DNA of 47,799 nucleotides from Nemertoderma westbladi (lineage: Eukaryota; Xenacoelomorpha; Nemertodermatida; Nemertodermatidae): NCBI GenBank assembly GCA_032718475.1, contig JAUCBJ010007106.1, forward strand, positions 1 through 47,799. Direction: 5' to 3'. The position numbers were made by a program, and so were the translations under genes. The first letter of the stretch is position 1. Each line of letters begins with the position of its first letter. The notes beneath the pieces were generated by a model that was not told the DNA's origin, searched no databases, and saw nothing but the letters and a program-made list of their open reading frames with translations. Below are positions 1 through 9,745 of this stretch, piece after piece.

Positions 1-138
1 GGCTCGACGCTTCGTCCGCCCTCTTACGACGTCAACCTGTCTCTCTCTGCTCGGTCGCACGCCGCTGGGGATACTCGCAATCCCCCTATTACTTTCCGTC
101 GCCGGTTGTTGCGGTTTACCTATTTCGGCCCTCGCATT
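1..138 (-). CDS. Continuation of gag-like polyprotein in a second frame (partial)
   Basis: Directly after the stop of the gag-like ORF at 137-139, the next minus-strand frame is open for all 46 codons to the window edge and is rich in Arg, Gln and Ser. It contains no motif I recognise. Either the element uses a frameshift to continue into its next region, or an indel in the C/G homopolymers just upstream (about 171-180 and 210-222 on the plus strand) has shifted the frame. The end of this reading lies outside the window. Supported only by the open frame and its position. Confidence 0.35.
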
Positions 139-2497
139 ATCCGCTGACGGCTGTGGGACACTCTCTGCCCCCCCCCCTTTCGCCGCTAACTCGCTGTTGT
201 GGGGTTCTCGTAGCCCCCCCCCCCCATTCGCCACATCTAACTTCGCTACTCCTCACCCCGCTACTATATCCCTCTCCAGTCGACACATCAAGCCTACCGC
301 GGTCGGGTCTATTCACCCCCGCCCCTCCCTCTGCTATTGCGTGGCCTACCAGGCCCTCTACTCCCTGCCTACCAACTATGTGGCCTACCAGGCCCTCGCT
401 GGGTCTACCTAACCCAGCCACTCCCTGCCTACCAACTGCGTGGCCTACCAGGCCCTCGCTGGGTCTACCTAACCCAGCCACTCCTTGCCTACCAACTACG
501 TGGCCTACCAGGCCCTCGTCTGTCTGACCATACACGCCCGACGTATTTACATTAATAGCACCCGTATTGGAAACGGAATTAATTTGTCCGTTCGAGATAA
601 AATCACTTGGATTATATTGCGCGACTACACTATCTGAATTATTTTGTAAATTCGGGCTTGGATCATTATTTAAATTATTTGGATTATTCTGCGTAATCGC
701 GTTATTTAAATTATTTTGTAAGTTCGAATTTGGGTTATTACTTTGATTAATTGGATTATTTTGCGTAGCTACATTAATATTAGAATTATTTTCTACATTA
801 ATACTAGGGACGTTCTGATTTAAATTTAAATTACTACCACTAGGTAAAGTATTTCCTGCAATAAAGGTTTGATTAGAGTTGTCCCATACGGTACTATTAA
901 TATTAACCACGTCTACTGTACCATTATCATTATTACCCCCCCCCCCCCCCCCCCCGCCCGTACGGTCGCACCAGTTTTGAGTCTGTCGTGCGGTCCCTGT
1001 CAGTGGGGTATCAATAAATGTATCTACGGCCCCCGGCTCCCCAAAAATACTCGAGCCGGCCCCGCTTTCAGACGGCGACGCTTGCACCAGTTGCAACTCG
1101 TGCGCCCGTCTAATCTTATCTTCCGCAAGCACATTCTGGCGTCTCTTTAATTCCTTTTGCTCTCGTTCAGCCTCTGCCATTCTCCTCTCACACTCCTGGG
1201 TGTCCCGGGCGGCCGACTCCGCCACACTCCTAATGCTCTCCCTTCGTCTCACCTCGCGCTCCTTGCGTTCCTTTTCCCTTCTCGCCTCATATTCCTTGCG
1301 TTCCGCCTCACGCTCTTTGCGTTCCGCCTCACGCTCTTTGCGTTCCGCCTCACGCTCTTTGCGTTCCCTATCCTCCCTCGCCTCACGCTCCCTACACTCC
1401 TTTTCTTCTATTTCCTCACACTCCCTAAGGCTTCTCAAAGCCCTTTCGGCCCTCTCTCCGGTTTCTCTAATCAATGCCGCTTCCCTCGCTAACCGCACTC
1501 TCCCCTCCTCTAACCGTTCCTCCATTTCCCTCTGACCTTGTTCTACCATGCTGAGACGGTATGCGGCACCTATCTCTCTCACCACTCTTTCTTTCGCGGA
1601 GGATGTAGCAGACTTATCGGTTACAGCGGACCCCCTCCGCCTTCCCGACCTACTAACTTTCCCCCGCTTCCCGGAACTTTCTCCGACCGACGAGGCCGAA
1701 TCCTCGGGGTTAACCTCGGATCCGCCCCCCTCGGGTCCCCTCCAACCCACTAATTTTACTCCCCGGGCATCGACCAAGTATGGCCCTATGTACACTGGCG
1801 CTACGCTAGGTTCCATACTCCCACACTCCCATAGTTCAAACAGTTCGCCGGCAACCCCTTTTGCTCTCTCCTCGGCTAGTTCTCTCTGCCCAAAACGTAT
1901 TAGGTAATTAAAGTGTCTATCCGACTCACCTAGTCGCTTTCTCAGTCTCACCTCGTCTACCTTCGCCCCTTCCTTCTTGGCGTCCTTCATCAGCTTCCGG
2001 GTCGCGTTGTAGGCCCGTCGAAGTCGCTCTGAAACCCCGACGTCCTCGTCGCCGACCTCTCCTCCGTCCCTCCGGGTTCGACGTCGTACCGGCGGCTCCA
2101 CCGTTGCCGTTCCGGTGGGCCGTCCGTCGCCCTCGGCCTGTAGCTGGCCGGCGACATCGGTACCGATGCCTCCTCCGTCTCTTCGCGTCCGGCGTCGCAC
2201 CGTCGGCCCCACCGTCGCCGTTTCGGTGGGCCGCTCGTCGCCCTCGGCCTGTAGCTGGCCGGCGACATCGGTGCGCCGATCTCCGTCCCGTGTCGACTCA
2301 TCTCCGTCTTCCTCCGTCTCGCTCTCCCTTCCTCTCGGCTCGACCTCTTGTTCCAGGCTCCCCTCGTCTTGAACTTCCGGTTCGCCCGTTATCGATGGCT
2401 CCGGTGTCGTGGGTCTGTATCGCCTGGTTGCGGCCTCACGGATCGTTTGGTCTTCGTCCGGGGTCCGCGTCGGTGTCGTGTCACCTGACTGACTCAT
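137..2497 (-). CDS. Gag-like protein of an LTR retrotransposon (probable)
   Basis: A 786-codon ORF with no intron signals. Order of regions: an acidic/Arg-rich N-terminus; two near-identical ~37-residue repeats around residues 78-150 (core TDVAGQLQAEGD ... RRRTRRDGG); a basic helical region (RLRRAYNATRKLMKDAKK); a long charged coiled coil near residues 320-480 with tandem EREAERK units; a poly-Gly stretch encoded by a C20 run at 936-955; an Asn-rich low-complexity region; and three tandem copies of EGLVGHxVGRQGVAGLGRPS near the C-terminus. No protease, RT or zinc knuckle is present; these would lie left of the window. Length, coiled coil, low complexity and a preceding long leader suggest a gag, possibly BEL/Pao-like, but no family-defining domain is visible. 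Start chosen at the first ATG after the leader. Confidence 0.5.
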   Translation of the reverse strand: MSQSGDTTPTRTPDEDQTIREAATRRYRPTTPEPSITGEPEVQDEGSLEQEVEPRGRESETEEDGDESTRDGDRRTDVAGQLQAEGDERPTETATVGPTVRRRTRRDGGGIGTDVAGQLQAEGDGRPTGTATVEPPVRRRTRRDGGEVGDEDVGVSERLRRAYNATRKLMKDAKKEGAKVDEVRLRKRLGESDRHFNYLIRFGQRELAEERAKGVAGELFELWECGSMEPSVAPVYIGPYLVDARGVKLVGWRGPEGGGSEVNPEDSASSVGESSGKRGKVSRSGRRRGSAVTDKSATSSAKERVVREIGAAYRLSMVEQGQREMEERLEEGRVRLAREAALIRETGERAERALRSLRECEEIEEKECREREAREDRERKEREAERKEREAERKEREAERKEYEARREKERKEREVRRRESIRSVAESAARDTQECERRMAEAEREQKELKRRQNVLAEDKIRRAHELQLVQASPSESGAGSSIFGEPGAVDTFIDTPLTGTARQTQNWCDRTGGGGGGGGNNDNGTVDVVNINSTVWDNSNQTFIAGNTLPSGSNLNLNQNVPSINVENNSNINVATQNNPINQSNNPNSNLQNNLNNAITQNNPNNLNNDPSPNLQNNSDSVVAQYNPSDFISNGQINSVSNTGAINVNTSGVYGQTDEGLVGHVVGRQGVAGLGRPSEGLVGHAVGRQGVAGLGRPSEGLVGHIVGRQGVEGLVGHAIAEGGAGVNRPDRGRLDVSTGEGYSSGVRSSEVRCGEWGGGATRTPQQRVSGERGGGRECPTAVSG

Positions 2498-3240
2498 CCT
2501 CTTCTGCAGGTTTCGGTGGCTAGTGGTTATCGAGTTTTATCTGGGGCGGCAGCTGGTTTTAGTTACTTTTACAGTTTAGCTAGGGCGGCAGCTCGATTTT
2601 AGTTACTGTGACGGGATCCAGGAGGGATCCCGATTTATCCGGTATTTTAGTTTACGCGTCCCCGCCGTGTATAAAGAGTAAACGAAACGGTGAATGAGTT
2701 CTGATGTTCGGTGTATAATAATCGATGGGTATAGATATAGATATAGATATGTGGAAGGCGGGATACGGTAACTAAAAGTCCCGTGCTCCCCTATCTAAAC
2801 TAACTAACCTAAGCTAGCACTACTGCACTTGAGATAACTGAATTACTGATTAATAGGTTACTGATTATATTACACGGTTGGCCTAATTACTACCTAATCG
2901 ATGCCTTGCCCCCCTCTGATTGGTTGATACCCTTGTTGGCGCCCCGTGGAGTGTTCCCGTTCACTCCACCTGTTCTCTCTGGGTTAGGGGTTTGGCCCCT
3001 GACCCTCTATTGTGTGCTTCCTTCCCACTCTTATTGGGATGGCACGAGTTGGTTAACTATCCAATCTCGTGGCTCCCAATATTGCTTATCGGCTTACAAC
3101 TTTGTGGGGTGTTAGCGGGATTGGATAAGCTAACACATTTGCGACCAATTTATGCTGGACATAACTTATTTTCAATTACGTTCAACATCCGCCTCTATCT
3201 GAAATCACTATTGTAGTGACCTTTGTGGTAACCATAGCAA
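2498..3240 (-). other. Leader and possible 5' LTR of the left LTR element
   Basis: Non-coding DNA upstream of the gag-like ORF. It holds a ~25-bp direct repeat (GGGCGGCAGCT...TTTTAGTTACT at about 2543-2567 and 2582-2607), a (TAGATA)n run at 2731-2750, and at 3110-3135 a TGTTAGC/GCTAACA inverted pair. On the minus strand a candidate LTR could start TGTTAGC near 3135 and end TATACA near 2668 (about 470 bp), but what follows (CGGCGGGGAC) is not a clean TGG-type primer-binding site and no second LTR is in the window. The boundary is a guess. Confidence 0.3.
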
Positions 3241-3403
3241 CATTATTCAATTCTATAATACATTATAAAACTAATAATAAAACAAATCTCGAAATCTGTG
3301 CATGTATAACCTATAATGGCCATCTAATGGGAGTGTTGGGTGCTTTCGTTTTAAACAGTATCCTATTAACGTCGTCATGCATTTCCCCACCAACCTTACA
3401 TAC

Positions 3404-3601
3404 ATGATCGTCAATCATTTTTTCAATGTACTTTCCCACGGCTCTCATTGCTCTGGTCGCGTCCGATTGTGCCTCTAAGTCATGTCGTCGGTAACGATCA
3501 GGCAACCTATCACTCAACCCAGACGAATGCGTCCGGAGTGCGTGGACTACATAATCAGTGACGATATCCCGTGTCGTTAGTATCGGACTTACCTCAGCCA
3601 T
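3404..3601 (-). CDS. Candidate first coding exon, possibly Bcl-2 family-like
   Basis: From the ATG at 3601 the minus strand reads 66 codons to a strong splice donor GTATGTAAG (3403-3395), phase 0; the frame continues to a stop at 3311 if unspliced. Residues 9-22 (TTRDIVTDYVVHAL) resemble the BH4 region of pro-survival Bcl-2 proteins, and residues 49-63 (TRAMRAVGKYIEKMI) resemble a BH3 helix in spacing and hydrophobic pattern. The usual Asp after the BH3 Gly is Lys here, a weakness. No further exon is visible; the next stretch downstream is LTR-element DNA, which would then sit in the intron. What I see is an ORF with good codon texture and a donor site; the Bcl-2 assignment is inference. It could be a chance ORF. 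Confidence 0.35.
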
Positions 3602-3775
3602 TTTATATATTCTTTACGATTTCAATTTATTAAAACATTGTTCTTCATTGTTCCCAATTTATAATTTGAGGTTGCTTTATTTTTTTAATTAAATCACTTT
3701 GCAGCTCATGTGTGATCCAATGTGGCTGGCCTCAGTTTGGTTCACAGCGGTATTTGATTATTTATTAATAATACT

Positions 3776-3783
3776 CTTGCGAC
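3776..3783. repeat. Target-site duplication, left (hAT-like element)
   Basis: CTTGCGAC, repeated exactly at 5073-5080 just outside the right terminal repeat. Confidence 0.85.
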
Positions 3784-3816
3784 TAGTGTTGAGAACTGAA
3801 TCAATTTTGACTAATT

Positions 3817-3945
3817 TCAGTTACAGTTACAGTTTCAGTATTCAAAGTTTTGCATTTCAGTTACAGTTACAGTTTCAGTATTCAAAGTTTTGCATTTCAG
3901 TTACAGTTACAGTTTCAGTATTACAAAATTGAGCATTTCAGTTTC
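3817..3945. repeat. Subterminal CAGTTACAGT tandem repeat, left
   Basis: About three ~45-bp units, each with CAGTTACAGTTACAGTTTCAG followed by a TATTCAAAGTTTTGCATT-like spacer. The same units recur at 4895-5061 at the other end of the element. Confidence 0.85.
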
Positions 3946-4894
3946 AGTTATAGATTCAATATATATGATCTCATGTAGTAAGCAGTCATCTGAAACTAAA
4001 AATGAGGCACTTTAATATATTACTGATATATATGCTAATAATAATGTTCATTACGAAACGTCCTCTTTCTAGAGCTAATAGGTAGTTGTTGTAGGAAATT
4101 GGACCCACTCTATGGTAAGATTTTGTAACTAATATACTGATAGTAAGTAATGAAAGTGGCACGTCACAAGATCACACTAAGCACCCACATTTTATTGTAC
4201 ATCTTGTTTCAGTGCTTGTACAGTACTGTTATCATTTATTGTTTTGGTTATAAAGCCATGCTTCTGAATCCTGCTCATTTTCCTTAATTCGTAATTTGTT
4301 TTAGTAATCATATATTTATTGTTTTGGTTAGACCCACCTCGATAAGCTGCTCCTTTCACTTTTAAGTTTAATTTTGTAATTTATAATGGTAAACTTGATC
4401 AAAATTTAATTTCCATTGTGCCTCTAGTGTGATTGTGATATTAATAGTACCGGTAACATTAATAATTAATAATGTAAAATATATATCCGTTAATATCCCT
4501 CTACCATTAGGCCTAACTTTTCTTTGTTTATCTAAAACATTTACATTTAATATGAAGCAAAAGTGGTGATAAGGCTGATAATAGTCTAATAGCTGAGACA
4601 GATAAACATAGACTATATGCTACTGTAGATCTTCGTTCACTACTTGACTCGCCAAATAAATCACATTTGAGCTAAGTGGGCAATGGGTTTTGATTTTATA
4701 TTGTGTAATATTATGGTTTTGTTCAGAAGTGGAAAAAATTAGACTGTTTTTTTATAACAATGTTTTAAAAATGATACCTATGGTAACCACTGTTATTCAT
4801 TTATTAAACTATACTTTTTACTTTATTACAATACTGTTTTAAATGCTCATTCATGTTAATTGTGTGATTGAGAACTGAATCTGATTTTGTTAAT

Positions 4895-5061
4895 TTCAGT
4901 TTCAGTTACAGTTACAGTATTCAAAATTCGTAATTACAGTTTCAGTTACAGTTACAGTATTCAAAATTCGCAATTACAGTTACAGTTATAGTTACAGTAT
5001 CAAAAAAATCATCAAAACCATTCAGTTACAGTTGCAGTTACAGTATAATTACAGTTACAGT
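4895..5061. repeat. Subterminal CAGTTACAGT tandem repeat, right
   Basis: Diverged units of CAGTTTCAGTTACAGTTACAG with TATTCAAAATTCG spacers, same orientation as the array at 3817-3945. It ends within the right terminal inverted repeat. Confidence 0.85.
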
Positions 5062-5072
5062 TCTCAACACTA

Positions 5073-5333
5073 CTTGCGACTACTTAATATGAGTTTATGT
5101 ACTGATATTTACTAGTTAGTTTTTGATAATTAATAAAGTGTGGCAGGATTGAGTTGGCTCGGCTCCCGACTGTGGACTGTTAGGCTGTTTGTTAACTACT
5201 CGCTAGCTTAGCTTCTATCACTGTTGGGTCCCGGTTATACATATGTATGAGAATCAGTTTTGTTTTCCTGTTCTTTAATAGCTATACTGTAGGATAGCAC
5301 AATATGCAACTGAACACTGACCGGTAACATATA
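5073..5333. other. Short unique stretch, nothing recognised
   Basis: Begins with the right target duplication of the hAT-like element. No ORF or repeat was recognised up to the TAG-repeat tail of the next LINE. Confidence 0.5.
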
Positions 5334-5701
5334 CTACTACTAGTATCGTCATGCTGCATTGCAGCTGCATTTTTAAGAATGCTGTGCCGGCTTGTCGACA
5401 AAATTGCGCCGCCACAACTCCCTATCTCCCATGACATTTGCTAGATCATCCGCATCTTCAAGACCAGTGTCCTTTAAGATGCGTCTCAAGAAAGTCATGG
5501 GCTGTCCACCATGCTTATTCACTCCATGAGACTGCCAAAGTCTTACAAGATTATGCACTGGCTGGTCCTCACGGCGAAAGCAATGTTCTGCAAAGCGGAG
5601 GCGATTTTGTTCTAGTGTTAAGCTTGGGGGAACCAATGAGACACCTCCAATGTTATATAGTGTCTGGTTGGAGATGTGTGCATTGTACTTGACACAATGA
5701 A
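5334..5701 (-). mobile_element. LINE-B copy 1, 5'-truncated 3' end
   Basis: Minus-strand 3' end of an RTE-like LINE. It starts (in plus coordinates) with the (CTA)3 tail at 5334-5342, then encodes the C-terminus of the RT protein (stop at 5373; residues include NRLRFAEHCFRRED and MGDRELWRRNFVDKPAQHS). It is nearly identical to 7231-7598 of LINE-B copy 2. The copy stops abruptly near 5701, where an oppositely oriented LINE-A fragment begins. No target duplication was found, so it may be part of a chimeric insertion. Confidence 0.8.
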
Positions 5702-5702
5702 C

Positions 5703-7228
5703 CGGATGACTGGGAGAAACTCAGAACTGACAATGCTGTAAAGGATGCTTATACAGTAGAAGTTCAAAACCGCTATGAAGCACTTCAGTCAATGGATGAA
5801 GACCAATCCACCGATTCAATATACCAGAATATAATAACAGCCCACAAGGAATCAGCTAAGAGGCATATCCCCCAGAAACCTAAACGAAAACAGTATGTGC
5901 CATGGCAAAACTCTGAGGTTACTTGTAAGAGAGAAGATCTTAAGATAGCCTACAAAGTTAAAACCGAACAACCAACAACCGAAAACATTAACAAGGTTGA
6001 GAAAGCTAAGGACGATCTTAAATTGGCCTACAACATCAGCCAGGAAAAGTACATACAGGATAAAACTGAAGCAATTACAACTGCTCACATACAGCAACAA
6101 TCAAGACTTACCTGACAAACTGTAAATGAGGTATCTGGTCGGAAAAGTTGTGCAAAGGGGCGCCTCAAAGCCGATAGTCCTGAAGAACGTGTTGGGAAGT
6201 GGAAAAATCACTTCAGCAACTTGCTTGGGCAGCCACCAAACATCGAGGTCAGCCCTACAAGGAAAATATATGACAAGACACTACCTATAGAAACAGGGGA
6301 CTTCACACCTGCCGAACTCCAAAGAAGCATTAAAAGCATGTCCAATAATAAAGCGAGTGGATTAGATGAAATCCCAGCGGAGGTATGGAAAACCGGAGTG
6401 CTAAATAGACCATTATTGAATGTTTGCAACCGGATGTTAAAAGGGGAAAAGCCACCACCAATTTGGACTAAAGGTCAACTAAAGCCTCTCCCCAAGAAAG
6501 GAGACCTCGGCATACCAACAAACTATCGTGGGATCTGTCTGCTTGTGGTAGCTGCCAAAATATACAATAAAATGATTCTATATAGGATTAGGCCTCACAT
6601 AGAGAAACTACTGCGTAAGAGCCAAAACGGATTTCGACCAAGTAGATCAACAATAGCTCAGATACTTGCACTACGGAGACTGATTGAAGGATTCAAGTCA
6701 AAGAATCTCCCCGCAGTCATGACTTTTGTGGACTTCAAGAAGGCATTCGACTCCATCCATAGAGGTAAAATGCTTGAAATCCTAAGAGCTTATGGAATAC
6801 CAGAAGTAATTGTTGCTGGCATTGGATTGCTATATTGTGACACAGAAGCGCAGGTACTCTCACCAGATGGTGAAACTGAGTTTTTCTCAATCCTGGCTGG
6901 CGTACTGCAAGGTGACACATTAGCACCATTACTATTTGTAATTGTGCTGGATTACGCAATGAGGACGGCCACAAAGGGTGAAGATCTGGGATTCACACTT
7001 CAAGAACGCAGAAGTAGTAGATATCCGGCAACTACAGTCACAGACACCGACTTTGCGGATGACATCGCCCTGCTCTCTAATACGCTAGCAGATGCACAGC
7101 TTCTACTAAATAAAGTGGAGAGGGCTGCTAAGGAGGTTGGATTGCATATAAATGCTACCAAGACCGAATTCATGACCTTTAATGTTGATGGAAACTTGAC
7201 AACCATTGATAATAATCAACTAAGGCAG
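5703..7228 (+). pseudogene. LINE-A fragment: linker and reverse transcriptase, truncated at both ends
   Basis: Plus-strand fragment of the RTE-like LINE-A. Reading starts at DWEKLR near 5711, runs through the EN-RT linker (NISQEKYIQDKTEAIT), meets a stop at 6113 (TGG to TGA by comparison with the copy at 14.5 kb), and continues through an otherwise intact RT core: VDFKKAFDSI, AGVLQGDTLAP and TDFADDIALLS near 7050. It breaks off after NQLRQ at about 7228, exactly where the (CTA)n tail of LINE-B copy 2 begins. EN and the C-terminal domain are missing. The RT differs from the 14.5-kb copy at only a handful of residues in over 300, so both derive from a recent source. Confidence 0.85.
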
Positions 7229-7230
7229 GT

Positions 7231-8347
7231 CTACTACTAGGATCGGCATGCTGCATTGCAGCTGCATTTTTAAGAATGCTGTGCCGGCTTGTCAACAAAA
7301 TTGCACCGCCACAACTCCCTATCACCCATGACATTTGCTAGATCATCCGCATCTTTAAGGCCAGTGTCCTTTAAGATGCGTCTCAAGAAAGTCATGGGCT
7401 GTCCACCATGCTTATACACTCCATGAGGTTGCCAAAGTACAAGATTATGCACTGGCTGGTCCTCACGGCGAAAGCAATGTCCTGCAAAGCGGAGGCGATT
7501 TTGTTCTAGTGTCAAGCTTGGGGGAACCAATGAGACACCTCCAATGTTATAGAGTGTCTGGTTGGAGATGTGTGCATTGTACTTGACACAATGTACCCGG
7601 CGTAGCATTCTTGTGAATGTGCCATCCAGAGATTTGGTGTCCTCAGCAGTTAGAGCCCAGCATGGACTCCCATAGAGGAGTACTGGAACTACTGCTGCTC
7701 TAAATAATCGGACCTTAAGTTTCCGATTAATTCTCGGTGACTTCCAAATCCTGGAAAGCCTATTCAAGGCTGCCTATGCCTTTCCCTTACGTATTCGAAG
7801 GTCCTCACCTGACTTCCGGATCCATGATCCCAGGTAACAGAAGTCGTCCACATGCTCAAGCATACCATCCTTTGAGCTTATGCTCATCCGATCAGAGACT
7901 TGCTGAGAACTTTCAAAGTTAACTGTCAAAATTTTGGTCTTTCTGGAGTTAATAAAAAGACCAACACTAGAAGCAGCATGTTCTAATGAGCTGAGGAGCC
8001 GTTGGGCTCCCTCTAGTGATTCTGAGAGTACTCCTAAGTTATCTGCAAAGTCTAGATCAGTTAGGTACTTGGCAGGATTTCCTCGACTTCTGGAGCCAGT
8101 AGATGGAGTTATCATCATCCCATCATCATTATGATGATCTAAGGACATGCGTAGAACATAGTCAACAACAATTATGAACAAGAATGGTGCAAGTGTGTCT
8201 CCATGGAGGACGCCCCATAACACTTCAAATGGTTCTGTGTCACCGTCAACAGTAGACACAAATGTTGTTGAACCATCGTATACTGATGATTGCTGCAATA
8301 ATTTCATCACGATCTCCTCAAATTCTGTCCATTTGCTAGAGACATCG
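7231..8347 (-). pseudogene. LINE-B copy 2: reverse transcriptase C-terminal half, 5'-truncated
   Basis: Minus strand. From 8310 down it encodes RT blocks GVLHGDTLAPFLFIIVVDY and YLTDLDFADNLGV, then HVDDFCYLGSWI, one in-frame TAG near 7774 (RKGKA stop AALNRL), and the C-terminal region LLYGSPCWALT ... RRMLRRVH-like and RLRFAGHCF to the stop at 7270. The catalytic FADD box reads FADN, so this copy is catalytically dead. After the stop the same frame stays open for ten codons and enters the (TAG)3 tail at 7239-7231. The 5' truncation near 8347 abuts an L2-like LINE. Confidence 0.85.
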
Positions 8348-9074
8348 GTGTTTTAATTGACGAGCATCTTACTCTCGAGAAACAAATCAGTAAAGTTGTG
8401 CAGACTTCTTTTTATCACTTGAGAAATATTTCTAAGGTTAAACGGTTTTTCCCAGACGTGATCTTGAAATTTTAGTTCATGCGTTTATTTCCAACAAGTT
8501 AGATTACAACAATGCACTATATTATGGTCTACCACAACGGAGTATTAGGAAACTACAGTACGTACAAAACACTGCTGCTCGATTACTCTGCAATGTTCAT
8601 AAAAGAGATCATATCACCCCTGTGTTGAAAAAACTACACTGGTTGCCAGTTCCTTACAGAATCAAATTTAAGATTGTGGTACTGGTATTTAAATGTCTTA
8701 ATGGAATGGCGCCTACATATCTTATTGAATTAATATCTTTGTACTGTACTGTCCAACCCGTAAATTACGTTCTAGTAATACAATGTTATTGTCTACACAA
8801 CGTTACAATCTTGAAAATTTCGGTAGACGTGCATTCTCTGTAGCCGCCCCTTTGGTATGGAATTCATTACCGAATGACATCAGAAACACTTCCAGTTTAT
8901 TGTCCTTCAAACGTTTGTTAAAAACTCATTATTTTATTGAAGCTTTTAGTTAATATTTTATTGCCTCTGATTTTATTTATTTCATTTCATTTCGTTTTAT
9001 TTATATATTTATTGGTTTTGTAATTTGGTAAATTATTTATAAAATTAATCTTTAAGAAAAAATTAAAAGAGCCG

Positions 9075-9346
9075 TTTAATTGTTTTATTTAAAAAAGTTT
9101 CTTCGGCCGCTAGGCCAGGGATTACGCACAAAGTCTGACGACTTATTTCCAGTGCGGTCCCCCCAGAACTTTACTCCCCAGAGGAAACTCCAGTACTCAC
9201 TTAGCTACCACTTAAGGATACAAGGCAGAGATGCGCCCTGGCTGGTCCCTTTAAAGCATTCGTGCCGAAACGAAACTGCCCTGACCCATGTGAGGATCGA
9301 ACCCACGACCTGCAGGAGATGCAACCACTACACCAAGGTGGAACCT
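9075..9346 (-). mobile_element. tRNA-derived SINE in the L2 3' UTR
   Basis: On the minus strand, from about 9346, a tRNA-like head carries a perfect A-box match (TGGTGTAGTGG, plus 9325-9335) and a B box (GGTTCGATCC, plus 9294-9303). Only 21 nt separate the boxes, shorter than in a tRNA, so this is a decayed tRNA-derived promoter, not a tRNA gene. The remaining ~200 bp is the presumed SINE body. Its left boundary is uncertain and no target duplication was confirmed. Confidence 0.6.
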
Positions 9347-9688
9347 TGGTGTATTTATGTATCATATATATATATAACATTTTTATTTACTTAATATTGA
9401 TATTGTTTTTCTCGTATTATTGATTTTTAACCATAGAATGATTGTTGTTTTACTTATATGTACTGGATTTTATGTTCTCATGTATGTTTTTAATACCCAT
9501 AGGATGGAATATATACTAAAATCTCAATTTCGTAACAATTTTTATTTTATTATGAACTACATATTTTTACTGCAAATCTAGTGCAATCTATTAAATATTT
9601 TATATTATAGTCAGTTTTTATGCAATTCATGTTACATTAGTATGGTGTATTCTACGTATATTGATGTTCATATTTTCTTTGTACCAAA

Positions 9689-9714
9689 GCGCCTAGAACA
9701 TCGCGTATAGGCGC
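9689..9714 (+). other. 3' hairpin of the L2-like LINE
   Basis: GCGCCTA and TAGGCGC (7-bp perfect stem) around a 12-nt loop, just upstream of the AT-rich trinucleotide tail. In L2/CR1-type elements such a hairpin is the likely RT recognition site. Confidence 0.7.
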
Positions 9715-9745
9715 ATTATAAATATATATTATTATTATTATATTA

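Larger units (their letters stand above)
3784..5072. mobile_element. Non-autonomous hAT-like DNA transposon (1,289 bp)
   Basis: Ends are exact 15-bp inverted repeats (TAGTGTTGAGAACTG), flanked by the perfect 8-bp duplication CTTGCGAC at 3776-3783 and 5073-5080. An 8-bp duplication with TAG/CAG-type ends is typical of the hAT superfamily. No transposase ORF is present, so it would depend on a related active element. Next to both ends lie arrays of CAGTTACAGTTTCAGT-type units (3817-3945 and 4895-5061), probable subterminal repeats. A second copy of the left-end motif (TTGAGAACTGAATCTGATTTTG) starts near 4867, inside the right end, suggesting an internal duplication or nested smaller derivative. 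It sits about 180 bp upstream of the candidate exon at 3404-3601. Confidence 0.85.
8348..9745 (+). mobile_element. L2/CR1-like LINE, 3' portion with degenerate RT C-terminus
   Basis: Plus strand, 5'-truncated. Across two or more frames it encodes DIGVLIDEHLTLEKQI, then (frame change near 8465) AFISNKLDYNNALYYGLP, LQYVQNTAARLL, LKKLHWLPVPYRIKFK and FKCLNGMAPTYLIELI, then (frame change near 8760) GRRAFSVAAPLVWNSLPNDI, ending with a stop at about 8950. This is the characteristic C-terminus of L2/CR1-group RTs. The 3' UTR ends with a perfect 7-bp stem hairpin at 9689-9714 and an (ATT)n-rich tail near 9718-9745, as in L2-type elements. A tRNA-derived SINE appears to be inserted in the 3' UTR. Frameshifts mark it as an old copy. 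Confidence 0.85.

Noticed and set aside
153-2523. Several plus-strand ORFs at the left end
   Set aside because: Antisense shadows of the gag-like ORF, made long by GC-rich repeats and homopolymers.
2935-2955. Primer-binding site TTGGCGCCCCGTGG on the plus strand
   Set aside because: The adjacent element is on the minus strand and no plus-strand gag follows; likely coincidence.
5792-6115. Independent small gene of 107 codons
   Set aside because: It is the N-terminal linker of the LINE-A RT, cut from the rest by one nonsense codon at 6113.
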